The notes under the pieces: model-generated
The model's input: the letters and a program-made list of their open reading frames with translations, nothing else
Told to the model about the DNA's origin: nothing
The model's database searches: none
Shown here: positions 1 to 9,014 of the stretch, piece by piece
Layout of the letters: every line of letters starts with the position of its first letter
Numbering within the stretch: the stretch's first letter is position 1
Made by a program: the position numbers and the translations under genes
Assembly (NCBI RefSeq): GCF_018130695.1
Contig: NZ_JAFCJX010000001.1
Coordinates: 310,001 to 374,000 of the forward strand
Length of the DNA: 64,000 nucleotides
Direction: 5' to 3'
From: Bradyrhizobium jicamae
GTDB lineage: Bacteria; Pseudomonadota; Alphaproteobacteria; Rhizobiales; Xanthobacteraceae

Positions 1-1976
1 TCGTAGGACACGCAGTTCGGGATGGTGCCGGCCAGCACGTGGCTGTGGCCGTCCTCATGCTGCAGGCCTTCGCCATTCAGCGTGGTGCGGCCGGCGGTGC
101 CGCCGAGCAGGAAGCCGCGTGCGCGCATGTCGCCGGCGAGCCAGGCGAGATCGCCGACGCGCTGCAGGCCGAACATCGAATAGTAGATGTAGAACGGGAT
201 CATCGGCACGTTGTTCGTGCTGTACGACGTCGCCGCGACGATCCAGCTCGACATCGCGCCGCCTTCGTTGATGCCCTCCTGGAAGACCTGCCCGCTCTTG
301 TCTTCGCGGTAATACATCAGCTGATCGGCATCCTGCGGCCGGTACAGCTGGCCGACCGACGAATAGATGCCGAGTTGCCGGAACATGCCCTCCATGCCGA
401 AGGTGCGGGATTCGTCCGGCACGATCGGCACGATGTGCTTGCCGATCACCTTGTCGCGCACGAGCGCACCGAGCAATTGCACGAACGCCATCGTCGTCGA
501 GATTTCGCGCTCGCCGGTGTTTTCGAGCAGCCGCTGGAACGTCGAGAGCGGCGGAATTTGCAACGACTCGGATTTTTGCCGGCGTTGTGGCAGGTAGCCG
601 CCGAGCTTTTCGCGCTGCGCCCGGTGGTACTTCATCTCCGGGCTATCGTCCGGCAGCTTGAGGAAAGGCACCTTGGCGAGATCCGCGTCTGCGACCGGCA
701 CCTGGAAGCGGTCGCGGAAGCCGCGCAGCGCGTCCTGCGTCATCTTCTTGGCCTGGTGCGCGATCATCTGGCCTTCGCCGGACTCGCCCATGCCGTAACC
801 CTTGACCGTCTTCGGCAGAATGACCGTCGGCTGCCCCTTGTGGTTCACCGCCGCGGTGTAGGCGGCGAAAACCTTCTCGGGATCGTGGCCGCCGCGCGCG
901 AGCTGCCAGATCTCGTCGTCGCTCATGTCGGCGACGAGCTGCTTGGTTTCCTCATACTTGCCGAAGAAGTGCTCGCGAATGTAGGCGCCGCTCTTGCTCT
1001 TGAAGTCCTGGTATTCGCCGTCGACGCATTCGTCCATGAGCTGGAGCAGCCGCCCGCTCTTGTCCTTTTCAAGCAGGCGATCCCAGCCCGAGCCCCACAG
1101 CACCTTGATGACGTTCCAGCCCGCACCGCGGAAGATGCTTTCGAGCTCCTGGACGATCTTGCCGTTGCCGCGAACGGGACCGTCGAGCCGCTGCAGGTTG
1201 CAATTGATGACGAAGATCAGATTGTCGAGATTCTCACGGCCCGCGAGCGCGATCGCGCCGAGCGATTCCGGCTCGTCGGTTTCGCCGTCGCCCATGAACG
1301 CCCAGACCTTGCGGTTCGCAGTCTCGGCCAGGTGGCGGTTCTCGAGATATTTCAGGAAGCGCGCCTGATAGATCGCCATCAGCGGCCCCAGCCCCATCGA
1401 CACCGTCGGGAACTGCCAGAAGTCCGGCATCAGCCAGGGATGCGGATAGCTCGACAGGCCCTTGCCGCCGGTCTCCTGGCGGAAGCCGAGCAGTTGCTCC
1501 TCGCTCAGCCGTCCTTCGAGGAAGGCTCGCGCGTAGATACCGGGCGAACAATGGCCCTGAACGAAGATCAGATCGCCGCCATGGCCCTCGGTCGGCGCAT
1601 GCCAGAAATGGCCGAAGCCGATGTCGTAGAGCGTCGCCGCCGACTGGAAGCTTGCAATATGGCCGCCGAGCTCGGAGCTCTCCTTGTTGGCACGCAGCAC
1701 GATCGCGAGTGCGTTCCAGCGGATCAGCGAGCGCAGCTTGTGTTCAATGGCGCGATCGCCGGGCAGCGGCGGCTGCTGGCTGACCGGGATCGTGTTGCAG
1801 TAAGGCGTCGTCAGCGACTGCTCGATCTGGAGGCCGCCGCGGCGCGCGGCATCGACCATCGTATTGACGACAAACTCGGCTCGTTCATTGCCGCGATGGC
1901 CCTGAACTGCGGACAAGGCGTCGAGCCAGTCCTGGGTTTCCTGCGGATCCAGATCGTGCGCGTTCCCCACCGTCAT
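1..1976 (-). CDS. aceE: Pyruvate dehydrogenase E1 component, homodimeric type (5' part only)
   Basis: This is the N-terminal 658 residues of the thiamine-diphosphate-dependent E1 subunit that decarboxylates pyruvate and acetylates the E2 lipoyl group in the cytoplasmic pyruvate dehydrogenase complex. The TPP-binding motif GDGETDEPES lies near residue 230, and the segment GGTAGRTTLNGEGLQHEDG close to the window edge is diagnostic of AceE rather than the alpha/beta type. The gene runs off the left edge, so roughly the last 240 residues are outside. The ATG at 1976 is chosen because GGAGAGG lies just before it; an in-frame ATG at 1988 is an alternative. A 672-codon open frame on the opposite strand is its GC-rich shadow. 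Confidence 0.96.
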   Translation of the reverse strand, partial: MTVGNAHDLDPQETQDWLDALSAVQGHRGNERAEFVVNTMVDAARRGGLQIEQSLTTPYCNTIPVSQQPPLPGDRAIEHKLRSLIRWNALAIVLRANKESSELGGHIASFQSAATLYDIGFGHFWHAPTEGHGGDLIFVQGHCSPGIYARAFLEGRLSEEQLLGFRQETGGKGLSSYPHPWLMPDFWQFPTVSMGLGPLMAIYQARFLKYLENRHLAETANRKVWAFMGDGETDEPESLGAIALAGRENLDNLIFVINCNLQRLDGPVRGNGKIVQELESIFRGAGWNVIKVLWGSGWDRLLEKDKSGRLLQLMDECVDGEYQDFKSKSGAYIREHFFGKYEETKQLVADMSDDEIWQLARGGHDPEKVFAAYTAAVNHKGQPTVILPKTVKGYGMGESGEGQMIAHQAKKMTQDALRGFRDRFQVPVADADLAKVPFLKLPDDSPEMKYHRAQREKLGGYLPQRRQKSESLQIPPLSTFQRLLENTGEREISTTMAFVQLLGALVRDKVIGKHIVPIVPDESRTFGMEGMFRQLGIYSSVGQLYRPQDADQLMYYREDKSGQVFQEGINEGGAMSSWIVAATSYSTNNVPMIPFYIYYSMFGLQRVGDLAWLAGDMRARGFLLGGTAGRTTLNGEGLQHEDGHSHVLAGTIPNCVSY

Positions 1977-2515
1977 TACCCTCTCCATTGCATGCCGGGC
2001 CAAACTCAAGCATCAACATTCATTGCGCTCCGCGTCCATGCGGAACTCGCAATGTAGTACGGGCGGTATCGCCTGTCGCTTTAGGTGATGAGTTGAATGG
2101 CGGCTGACATTTGAACGTCCCCTCACGCTGCTTGTTCTGGAGCTATCGCCCGTTTGGAGGATGCCTTAGCAGCATTCATGCCAGACAGCGCGAAGCCTCG
2201 CCGACGGTGCGCATGTCGCTCATATTGTTGGATATTGTCGAGCGCGCCGATCTATTCAGCGGTGCGATCGGCCAGAGCTTGTCTGAGGCTCCGGAAAAGC
2301 CGGCTGGAGGCGCACCCGAAATGTCGGATCGGGACGGCAGCTGACGTATGGGCCAGGCGAGCACGGTCTTGACCCGACGGATCCCGGATTTTGCTGCAAC
2401 GCAAACACGCTGTGTTTTGACCGGGACCGCCGCCTCCTTGGCCGGATATACAGTCGATCGGCGCCGGCTTTATTGCGTGGGTGGAGCGCATCGGCGCTGA
2501 ACGAGGTATTCGGAC
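1977..2515. other. Intergenic region between aceE and the LysR-type gene
   Basis: About 540 bp between two divergent genes, so it should hold both promoters. Short frames here have neither a ribosome-binding site nor family resemblance. I see no RNA gene or convincing repeat. Confidence 0.5.
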
Positions 2516-3412
2516 TTGTCGAACATCAATCTCAAGCTTCTCCATACTTTCCTGCTCGCAGCCGAGCACGAGAGCTTCCGGAAAGCGGCGGAAGAATCGA
2601 ACCGGTCGCCGTCTGCGATCAGCATGCAGATCCGCGATCTGGAGGAGCAGATCGGCGTCCTGCTGTTTCGTCGTACGCCGCAGAAGGTGTTGCTGACGCC
2701 GGAGGGCCGGATCCTGTTCGAGCAGGCCAAGCGCGCACTTCAGGAAGTGCAGTCCGGGCTGGATCTGCTGACGGAATCGGCGCAGTCCCGCAGCCGCCAC
2801 ATCCGGATGGCCTGCGTCCCGACGCTGGCATCCGGATGGCTTCCCAACATCCTGGCGACGTTCAAGGTCCGCTATCCGCGGAGCCAGGTGCAGCTCATGG
2901 AGCTCTCCACGACGCCCATGCTTGAACTGCTGAAGCGGCAGGACGTCGAGTTCGGCATTGGCCCACAGGTGCCGGACATGGGGGAGTATGAGTTCGAGCC
3001 GATCCTCGAGGATCCTCTCGTTGCCTGCGTACCGCCGGCTTTCGACCAGGGGCAATCAAGCATCGGCTTTGCCGATCTCGTCGAACAGCCGGTCATCCTG
3101 CTGTCGAAGACGACGGCGGTCCGGGGGCTGATCGACGAGACGCTAGAGAGCCTCTCCGTCCGCCTCGATGTACAATTCGAAGTTCAGGCCGCAACGACGG
3201 CGCTCGCCCTGGCAGCGTCCGGCCTCGGCATCGCGATCGTACCGCGGGTTGCTCTCGTGCAGGCCGGCGTGCAGCAGTTTCGGACGGTCCCGATCGCCGA
3301 CCACGTCAAGCTTCGTCAAATCGGTTTGATCACCACGCGCAACCCTGTCCGGCGTCCAAACACCGAGCAACTGATCTCGTTAATCCGCGCGAGTCTGGCC
3401 CAGCTTCGCTGA
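2516..3412 (+). CDS. LysR-family transcriptional regulator
   Basis: A 298-residue protein of normal LysR length. Residues 5-64 form the winged helix-turn-helix (FRKAAEESNRSPSAISMQI), and residues from about 90 form the LysR effector-binding fold. The start is a TTG preceded by ACGAGG at suitable spacing. It ends 9 bp from the stop of the convergent dehydrogenase gene, so it may control that three-gene operon, although it is not divergent from it as is usual for LysR targets. The effector cannot be told from sequence. Confidence 0.9.
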   Translation: MSNINLKLLHTFLLAAEHESFRKAAEESNRSPSAISMQIRDLEEQIGVLLFRRTPQKVLLTPEGRILFEQAKRALQEVQSGLDLLTESAQSRSRHIRMACVPTLASGWLPNILATFKVRYPRSQVQLMELSTTPMLELLKRQDVEFGIGPQVPDMGEYEFEPILEDPLVACVPPAFDQGQSSIGFADLVEQPVILLSKTTAVRGLIDETLESLSVRLDVQFEVQAATTALALAASGLGIAIVPRVALVQAGVQQFRTVPIADHVKLRQIGLITTRNPVRRPNTEQLISLIRASLAQLR

Positions 3413-3421
3413 CGCGCTCGC

Positions 3422-4501
3422 TCAGATCAGCTTCAACAACGCATCGACGACCTGACCGGTGGTCGCGCTGCCACCGATGTCGCGCGTCCTCAAGGCGGCG
3501 TCCTCCAGCCCCGCGCGGACCGCGGCTTCGATCCTGTCGGCACCGAGCTGCAGCCGGCTGTCCCGATAGCGCCGGTCCAGACGCCGCAGCATCAGGATCG
3601 ACGCCAGGATCGTTCCATAGGGATTGGCGAGGCCCTTTCCTGCGATGTCCGGAGCCGAGCCGTGCGAAGCCTGGAAGAAACCGATGCCGTCGCCGACTTC
3701 TTCCGACGGCGACATGCCCATGCCGCCGACAGTCGCGGCGCCCAGATCGGAAATGATGTCGCCAAACATGTTCTCGGTGACAACGACGTCGAAGTGCGAG
3801 GGCTTGTTGACGAGATGAACCGTCATCGCGTCAACGAGGACATGCTCGGCTTCGATATCGGGATAGTCCTTGGCAACCTCGTCGAAGACCGCGCGGAAGA
3901 ACGCATAGGTACGCAAGACATTCGCCTTGTCGCAGCAGGTCACCCGGCGGCGTCCATCCTTTGGAGAACCGTTCCGCGACCTCGCCAGTTCGAACGCGAA
4001 CCGGACGATGCGGTCGATGCCCTTCCTGGTCTGGACCAGGGTGTCGACGGCGACTTCTTCCCTGAGCAACGCGCCGGCGCCGCGCGCGGCATAGAGGCCC
4101 TCGCTGTTCTCCCTGACGATGACGTAATCGATCGAGCCCGGACGTCCGAGCGGGGACGGCACACCCTTGTAGAGCTTGATCGGTCGCACGTTGGCGTACA
4201 GGTCCAGCCTGAAGCGAAGCGATAGCGTGAAATCCAGCCCGGCTTCGGTTCCGTCACGATGAACCACACCGGGAATGCCGGCGGCGCCATGGAGAATGGC
4301 GTCGGCCGTGCGGCAGCCTTCGAACGAGGTTGCCGGAAATGAATCCCCGGTTTCGAGGAAGTGCGTGGCACCGGCCGGATATTCCACGAACTGGAGCGCA
4401 CCGGTCTGGACGCCGGCCTGCAGGACGGCGACCGCCGCACGAGCGACTTCAGGTCCAATACCGTCTCCATGGACGACGGCGATCTTGTAAGTGTCCTTCA
4501 T
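3422..4501 (-). CDS. Isocitrate/isopropylmalate dehydrogenase-family enzyme (tartrate dehydrogenase-like)
   Basis: A 359-residue NAD-dependent beta-decarboxylating dehydrogenase. It has the N-terminal IAVVHGDGIGPEV signature, the YVIVRENSEGLY substrate/NAD segment and the metal-binding FGDIISD motif with HGSAPDIAGKG near the C-terminus. The family oxidises and decarboxylates 2-hydroxy acids such as isopropylmalate, isocitrate or tartrate. The lone position outside a leu operon and the catabolic neighbours favour a tartrate/malate-type substrate over leucine synthesis. I prefer the ATG at 4501 (MKDTYK), which has GAGG before it and matches the family start; an ATG six codons upstream is also open. 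It is the last gene of a three-gene minus-strand operon. Confidence 0.88.
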   Translation of the reverse strand: MKDTYKIAVVHGDGIGPEVARAAVAVLQAGVQTGALQFVEYPAGATHFLETGDSFPATSFEGCRTADAILHGAAGIPGVVHRDGTEAGLDFTLSLRFRLDLYANVRPIKLYKGVPSPLGRPGSIDYVIVRENSEGLYAARGAGALLREEVAVDTLVQTRKGIDRIVRFAFELARSRNGSPKDGRRRVTCCDKANVLRTYAFFRAVFDEVAKDYPDIEAEHVLVDAMTVHLVNKPSHFDVVVTENMFGDIISDLGAATVGGMGMSPSEEVGDGIGFFQASHGSAPDIAGKGLANPYGTILASILMLRRLDRRYRDSRLQLGADRIEAAVRAGLEDAALRTRDIGGSATTGQVVDALLKLI

Positions 4502-4573
4502 GGTCCTCGTTCGACCCATTTTATCTTGTGGTAGTCGCGTCTCCCGCAGGCGTCAGGCGGGCGAATGTCTGGA

Positions 4574-6055
4574 TCAATCCAGCTTGATCCAGACCCCCTT
4601 GGTGTTGAGGTATTCATCGAGCTGTTCGGTGCCGCCCTCACGGCCATATCCGCTCATCTTGTAGCCGCCGAAGGGCAATGCAGGATCGATGGCGTGATAG
4701 GTGTTCACCCAAACCGACCCCGCGCGGAGACTGCGCGAGATGGTGTGGGCCTTGCTCACGTCACGCGTGAACACACCCGCTGCCAGCCCGTATGGCGTCG
4801 CATTGGCGCGCGTCACGGCCTCATCGAGCGTGTCGAAAGGCAACGCGGAAATGACGGGGCCAAAGATTTCATCGCGGGCGATCTGCATGGTGTCGGAGAC
4901 ACCGGCGAACACGGTCGGCTCGACGAAATTGCCCTTCGCGAAGCCGCCCTCCTTCAGTCTGCGGCCGCCAGTCACGACCTTCGCGCCCTCGTCGCGCCCG
5001 CTCCGCAGGAAGCCTTCGACCTTGTCGAGCTGGCGCTCGGAAACGATCGGTCCGATCTCGGTGGTGGGATCGGCGCCATCGCCGATCTTCAGGGCCGCGG
5101 CGAACTTCCCGAGGCGTTCCACCAGCTCGTCGTGGATCGATCGCTCGACGAACAGACGGGAGCCAGCGATGCAGATCTGGCCCGAATTGGCAAATGCAGC
5201 CATTGCCGCAATCGGCACCGCCTTGTCGAGATCCGCGTCGGCGCAGACGATCACCGGAGACTTTCCGCCGAGCTCGAGCGAAACCCGCTTGAGGTTGCCG
5301 GCCGACGCGCGAACGATCGCCTGCCCGGTTGCGGTGGACCCGGTGAAGACGATCTTGTCGACACCGGAATGTTCGGCCAGCGGCGCGCCGGCCTCCGAGC
5401 CGGTCCCGGTCACGACGTTGACGACGCCGGCAGGCACGCCGGCTTCGTTCATCAGGTCCGCGATCAGCAACGGCGTCAGCGGCGCCTCTTCGGAGGGTTT
5501 CAGCACGATAGTGCAGCCGGTCGCAAGCGCAGGGCCGATCTTCCAGACCGACGCAGCCGTGGGTGCGTTCCAGGGGATGATGGCGCCGACGACGCCGACG
5601 GGCTCCTTCCGCGTGAACGAGACGATGTCGCCCGGCAGCGAGTTATCGATCGTCTGCCCGTGGATCGCGGTCGCCATGCCGGCGTAGTATCTGAGCATGC
5701 CGAGCACGCGCTGCTTGTTCGCCCGCGTCCTGACGATCGGCATTCCCATGTCCGCCGTATCGGACTGGCTGATCTCCTCCCAGTGCTTTTCGAACAGGTC
5801 GGCGATCCGCAACAGCAGCGCCTGCCGCTCGAACGGCTTGAAACGACTCCACGGTCCTTCGAAGGCGCGACGGGCCGCGGTGACGGCAAGGCCGATATCG
5901 GCCGCGTCGCCACGCGGCACCCGACCGATCACCTCGCCGGTCGCAGGGTTGCGCGTCTCGAAGACCTTCCCCGAGCGAGCTTCCACCCACGCACCGTCGA
6001 CGAACATCTTGCGGGTGCGGCCGTCGATCGGGAATCGGATGTCAGCTTTTGTCAT
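4574..6055 (-). CDS. NAD(P)-dependent aldehyde dehydrogenase
   Basis: A 493-residue protein of the usual aldehyde dehydrogenase length, oxidising an aldehyde to the acid. The cofactor segment IIPWNAPTAASVWKIGPAL, the general-base glutamate in SLELGGKSP (about residue 260) and the catalytic cysteine in NSGQICIAGSR (about residue 294) are intact. The C-terminal PFGGYKMSGYGREGG is typical of the betaine/phenylacetaldehyde dehydrogenase branch. It is the middle gene of the operon with a hydroxyisobutyrate-dehydrogenase-like reductase upstream and a decarboxylating dehydrogenase downstream, implying a short alcohol/aldehyde/acid pathway. Confidence 0.93.
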   Translation of the reverse strand: MTKADIRFPIDGRTRKMFVDGAWVEARSGKVFETRNPATGEVIGRVPRGDAADIGLAVTAARRAFEGPWSRFKPFERQALLLRIADLFEKHWEEISQSDTADMGMPIVRTRANKQRVLGMLRYYAGMATAIHGQTIDNSLPGDIVSFTRKEPVGVVGAIIPWNAPTAASVWKIGPALATGCTIVLKPSEEAPLTPLLIADLMNEAGVPAGVVNVVTGTGSEAGAPLAEHSGVDKIVFTGSTATGQAIVRASAGNLKRVSLELGGKSPVIVCADADLDKAVPIAAMAAFANSGQICIAGSRLFVERSIHDELVERLGKFAAALKIGDGADPTTEIGPIVSERQLDKVEGFLRSGRDEGAKVVTGGRRLKEGGFAKGNFVEPTVFAGVSDTMQIARDEIFGPVISALPFDTLDEAVTRANATPYGLAAGVFTRDVSKAHTISRSLRAGSVWVNTYHAIDPALPFGGYKMSGYGREGGTEQLDEYLNTKGVWIKLD

Positions 6056-6150
6056 TGGTCTACTCCTGTCTCAGCGGGCGGTTTCTGGGTCTCCGCCCTT
6101 GTTTGATTTTGCGCCTTCATTGCAACGATTCGTCGCCTCGGCAACGGTCT

Positions 6151-7035
6151 CTAGGCCGCCGGCTGCTGCTTCCGCAGGAAGCGCGCCAGTTCTGGAATAT
6201 AGGCCTGGCCGTGGCCGCTTTCGACCACCGCCGCGATCGCGCCGGCAACGCCGTCGGCGATCGCCTTGGATGCGCCCGACGCGCTCGCCATGGTCCGGTA
6301 GTAGTCGATGTCCTTCAACGCGTTGCCGATGAAGAATGGAACCGTGCCAACGTCATCAGTCACGATGGCCGGGGTCAACCGCTGCAGCGCCGCGCCGGCA
6401 CCGCCGCCCTTGGCAAGGACATCGACGAACACGGCGGGATCGACGCCTGCATCGGCCGCCTGCGCAGCGGCCTCGCTGAGCAGTGCCATGAATCCGATCG
6501 AGACATAGTTGTGGAGCAGCTTGAGCCGATGACCAAAACTGACAGGCCCCACTCTCTCGAGGCCTTCAGTGAAAGAGGCAAGCACCGCGCGGACGCTTTG
6601 GAAGTCCGCCTCGTCGCCGCCGACCAGCAGGTTCAGCGTCCCCTCTTCCGCATGCTTCGCCGTCCGCGTCATGGGCGCATCGAGAAAGCCTCCACCCGCC
6701 GCGCGGACGGCAGCAGCCATCCGCAAGGTCGATTCCGGCAGCGCAGTCGAGCAATCGACGATGATGGTGCCCTTGCGCAGGCGCGCCAGCACGCCGGTCT
6801 CGCCAGTGAGAATCGCCTCGACCTGGGGAGACCCGGTCACGCAGAGGATGACGACGTCGGACACATCAGCCACGTCGCCGGGCGTCTTGCAGGCGATGGC
6901 ACCGAGGGCGATGAGATCGTCGACCGGCTGGTTGCCCGGATGATCGAGAAACGCGAGCGGAAATCCGCCCTGCGCCAGGACGTTCTTCGCGATGCCATGG
7001 CCCATCAGGCCGACGCCGATCATTCCGACCTTCAT
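6151..7035 (-). CDS. 3-hydroxyisobutyrate dehydrogenase-family oxidoreductase
   Basis: A 294-residue beta-hydroxyacid dehydrogenase. The Rossmann GMIGVGLMGHGIA motif is at residues 4-16, the substrate motif DAPMTR replaces the commoner DAPVSG, and the catalytic lysine lies in LKLLHNY. The family includes tartronate semialdehyde reductase and 3-hydroxyisobutyrate dehydrogenase; the altered DAPMTR suggests a less usual substrate. It is the first gene of the minus-strand operon, so the promoter should lie just beyond 7035. Confidence 0.9.
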   Translation of the reverse strand: MKVGMIGVGLMGHGIAKNVLAQGGFPLAFLDHPGNQPVDDLIALGAIACKTPGDVADVSDVVILCVTGSPQVEAILTGETGVLARLRKGTIIVDCSTALPESTLRMAAAVRAAGGGFLDAPMTRTAKHAEEGTLNLLVGGDEADFQSVRAVLASFTEGLERVGPVSFGHRLKLLHNYVSIGFMALLSEAAAQAADAGVDPAVFVDVLAKGGGAGAALQRLTPAIVTDDVGTVPFFIGNALKDIDYYRTMASASGASKAIADGVAGAIAAVVESGHGQAYIPELARFLRKQQPAA

Positions 7036-7383
7036 CAGGATAACCTCGCTGATCTCTCACATGTCTGGATCGGGCGGCTGCTTCCTGCGCGGCGGCGAGT
7101 GTCGCTCGCGATCATCGTTCCCGCCCGAAATTGGTTGTTGCTTGTGCCGCAAGATGAGCGATTTCACCCCGCTTCTAGCAAGGCGTTTTTTCTGACCCCC
7201 TGTTTGGCTTTTCTGATCCACATTGGGGACGCCGCGATCGCGCATTGCAACGCGCGCACTGTGCCTCGATACCGTCCAGGCCTCAGTGATCCAGAAAACT
7301 GACAACCGTTTCAGAAAATTCTGCGCGGCGTCGGCACTGCCTCGGCGTGCGATCTGTTGATGAGGGGCGCAACGCGATGAACG
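7036..7383. other. Intergenic region upstream of the three-gene operon
   Basis: About 350 bp with no credible coding frame. It should hold the promoter for the oxidoreductase operon. Apart from a T-rich stretch near 7190 nothing stands out. Confidence 0.4.
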
Positions 7384-7510
7384 AAAGCGCGATGAGATTG
7401 GGATCAATCGTCATCGCGCTTTGGCTGTTGGTTCGAGTATGATCTCCGCCCAAACGCCTTCGGCGTTTGTCGCGAGGGAAAACAGCTTTACGCGTTTCCG
7501 GATCATGCAC
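7384..7510 (-). repeat. Bradyrhizobium-type interspersed palindromic repeat
   Basis: On the minus strand the element begins with GCATGATCCGGAAA directly after the amiE stop codon, contains a second GATCAT motif, and ends in a long hairpin. That hairpin pairs AAAGCGCGATGA at 7384-7395 with TCATCGCGCTTT at 7411-7422, with a further 5-bp inner stem. A second perfect hairpin, AAACGCC/GGCGTTT, lies at 7452-7468. I recognise the GATCATGC...GCGCGATGA architecture as a common dispersed repeat of Bradyrhizobium and Rhodopseudomonas genomes. Here it probably also ends or stabilises the amiE transcript. Confidence 0.7.
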
Positions 7511-8550
7511 TAGTAATTCGTCGCGGACTTCTCGTTTGGAATGCCGTCGATCGGGCATTCCTCGGTGCCGACAGTCGGGCGGGTCATGGCCTCGATCATG
7601 TCGCGCGTGCCTTCCGGGTCGGCGATCCATTTCGAATAGAAGTCATAGGGACAGGCCGCCAGGCCCTTCGCGCTCTCGCCGGAATTGATCATGCCGGTGT
7701 AGCCGCGATGCAGAAGCTTGAAGAGATGGTTCTGCGACTGGTTGTTGCGGCGCGCATCGCGGATCAGGCTCTTCGACAGGCCGGCGTACTGGATGCCGTA
7801 TTCCTCCTCGCCGGTCTCGCCCAAGGTGCGACCGTCGAAGCCGACGATCGCGGAGTGGCCGAAATAGGAATAGACGCCGTCGAAGCCCGCGGCGTTGGCG
7901 ACCGCGACATAGACGTTGTTGGCCCAGGCCATCGCCTTGGAGATCATGACCTGCTGCTCCTTGGCCGGATACATATAGCCCTGGCAGCGCACGATCAGCT
8001 CGGCGCCCTTCATCGCGCAGTCGCGCCAGATCTCCGGATAATTGCCGTCGTCGCAGATGATCAGGCTAATCTTCAGCCCCTTGGGGCCTTCCGAGACATA
8101 GGTGCACTTGCCGGGATACCAGCCCTCGATCGGCACCCAGGGCATGATCTTGCGGTACTTCTGCACGATCTCGCCCTTGTCGTTCATCAGGATCAGTGTG
8201 TTGTAGGGCGCCTTGTGCGGATGCTCCTCATGGCGCTCGCCGGTCAGCGAGAACACGCCCCACACCTTGGCCTTGCGGCAGGCTTCGGCGAAGATCGCGG
8301 TCTCCTCGCCCGGCACCTGAGAGGCGGTCTCGTACATCTCCTTGGAGTCGTACATGATGCCATGGGTCGAATATTCCGGGAAGATCACGAGATCCATGCC
8401 AGGCAGACCGAGCTTCATGCCGACGACCATGTCGGCGATCTTGCGGGCGTTGTCGAGCACCTCGGCCTTGGTGTGCAGCCGCGGCATTTTGTAATTGACG
8501 ACGGCAACGCCGACCACGTCGTTGCTGGAAGAGATGTCACCGTGAAGCAT
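7510..8550 (-). CDS. amiE: Aliphatic amidase
   Basis: A 346-residue nitrilase-superfamily enzyme hydrolysing short aliphatic amides (acetamide, propionamide) to acid plus ammonia. Length and sequence follow Pseudomonas AmiE closely, starting with [20 protein letters not shown]. The catalytic triad is visible as Glu59 (FPEY), Lys134 (KYRKIMPW) and Cys166 (IICDDGN). It is the last gene of the urt-fmd operon, after formamidase and the zinc-ribbon protein. The product therefore hydrolyses amides brought in by the same operon's ABC transporter. Confidence 0.97.
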   Translation of the reverse strand: MLHGDISSSNDVVGVAVVNYKMPRLHTKAEVLDNARKIADMVVGMKLGLPGMDLVIFPEYSTHGIMYDSKEMYETASQVPGEETAIFAEACRKAKVWGVFSLTGERHEEHPHKAPYNTLILMNDKGEIVQKYRKIMPWVPIEGWYPGKCTYVSEGPKGLKISLIICDDGNYPEIWRDCAMKGAELIVRCQGYMYPAKEQQVMISKAMAWANNVYVAVANAAGFDGVYSYFGHSAIVGFDGRTLGETGEEEYGIQYAGLSKSLIRDARRNNQSQNHLFKLLHRGYTGMINSGESAKGLAACPYDFYSKWIADPEGTRDMIEAMTRPTVGTEECPIDGIPNEKSATNY

Positions 8551-8596
8551 TTGAAACGCCCTTCTGTTCTGGCTTGAGTTTTTTCAGTCCACAGCG

Positions 8597-8947
8597 TCAG
8601 TGGCTGATCATCCAGGGCCGCGCGGTCGGAAAGCCGACGGCGCCACTCTTGCTTTTCGTGACGAGTCGTCCCGGCTTCTTCTTGCTACTGGTCCCGCAAC
8701 AGCCGCAGCCCGGGCCATGCGCAGCCTTGTACTGGTCGAGCGTCTTCGGCGCGTGCTTGCTGCACTCGTTGGTGGCGTGCGCCTTGCGCTTGTCCGATGG
8801 CATGCAGAAGAACGCCGGCGCGGTCAGGATCACGCGCGGCGATTCCACCTCGCATTGCGGGCAGTCCTGCGGCAGGTCGCATTCGGCCATCGGCCGCATG
8901 TCGGTGAACGGGCCGCAATCATTGCAGAGATATTCGTAGACGGGCAT
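8597..8947 (-). CDS. fmdB: FmdB-family zinc-ribbon protein
   Basis: A 116-residue protein starting MPVYEYLCNDCG, the hallmark of the FmdB putative regulatory zinc-ribbon family. The paired cysteines C-x2-C (residues 8-11) and C-x2-C (about 28-31) would bind zinc; a second cysteine group, CGCCG, lies near residue 90. FmdB was first named as a regulator of formamidase expression in Methylophilus, but its biochemical role is not settled. The ATG at 8947 follows GGGAG at good spacing. It sits between fmdA and amiE. Confidence 0.88.
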   Translation of the reverse strand: MPVYEYLCNDCGPFTDMRPMAECDLPQDCPQCEVESPRVILTAPAFFCMPSDKRKAHATNECSKHAPKTLDQYKAAHGPGCGCCGTSSKKKPGRLVTKSKSGAVGFPTARPWMISH

Positions 8948-9014
8948 CGTCGCTCCCTTCGCTATTGCACGTCGGATGCGGGGCTCACCGCCCCGCATCC
9001 ATTTCGCGTCGGGG

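Noticed and set aside
39..2057. 672-codon open frame on the plus strand
   Set aside because: It lies entirely opposite aceE, whose minus-strand translation matches the E1 family throughout. The frame is open only because of GC-biased third positions.
2252..3055. 267-codon minus-strand frame
   Set aside because: Mostly antisense to the LysR gene. No ribosome-binding site or family features.
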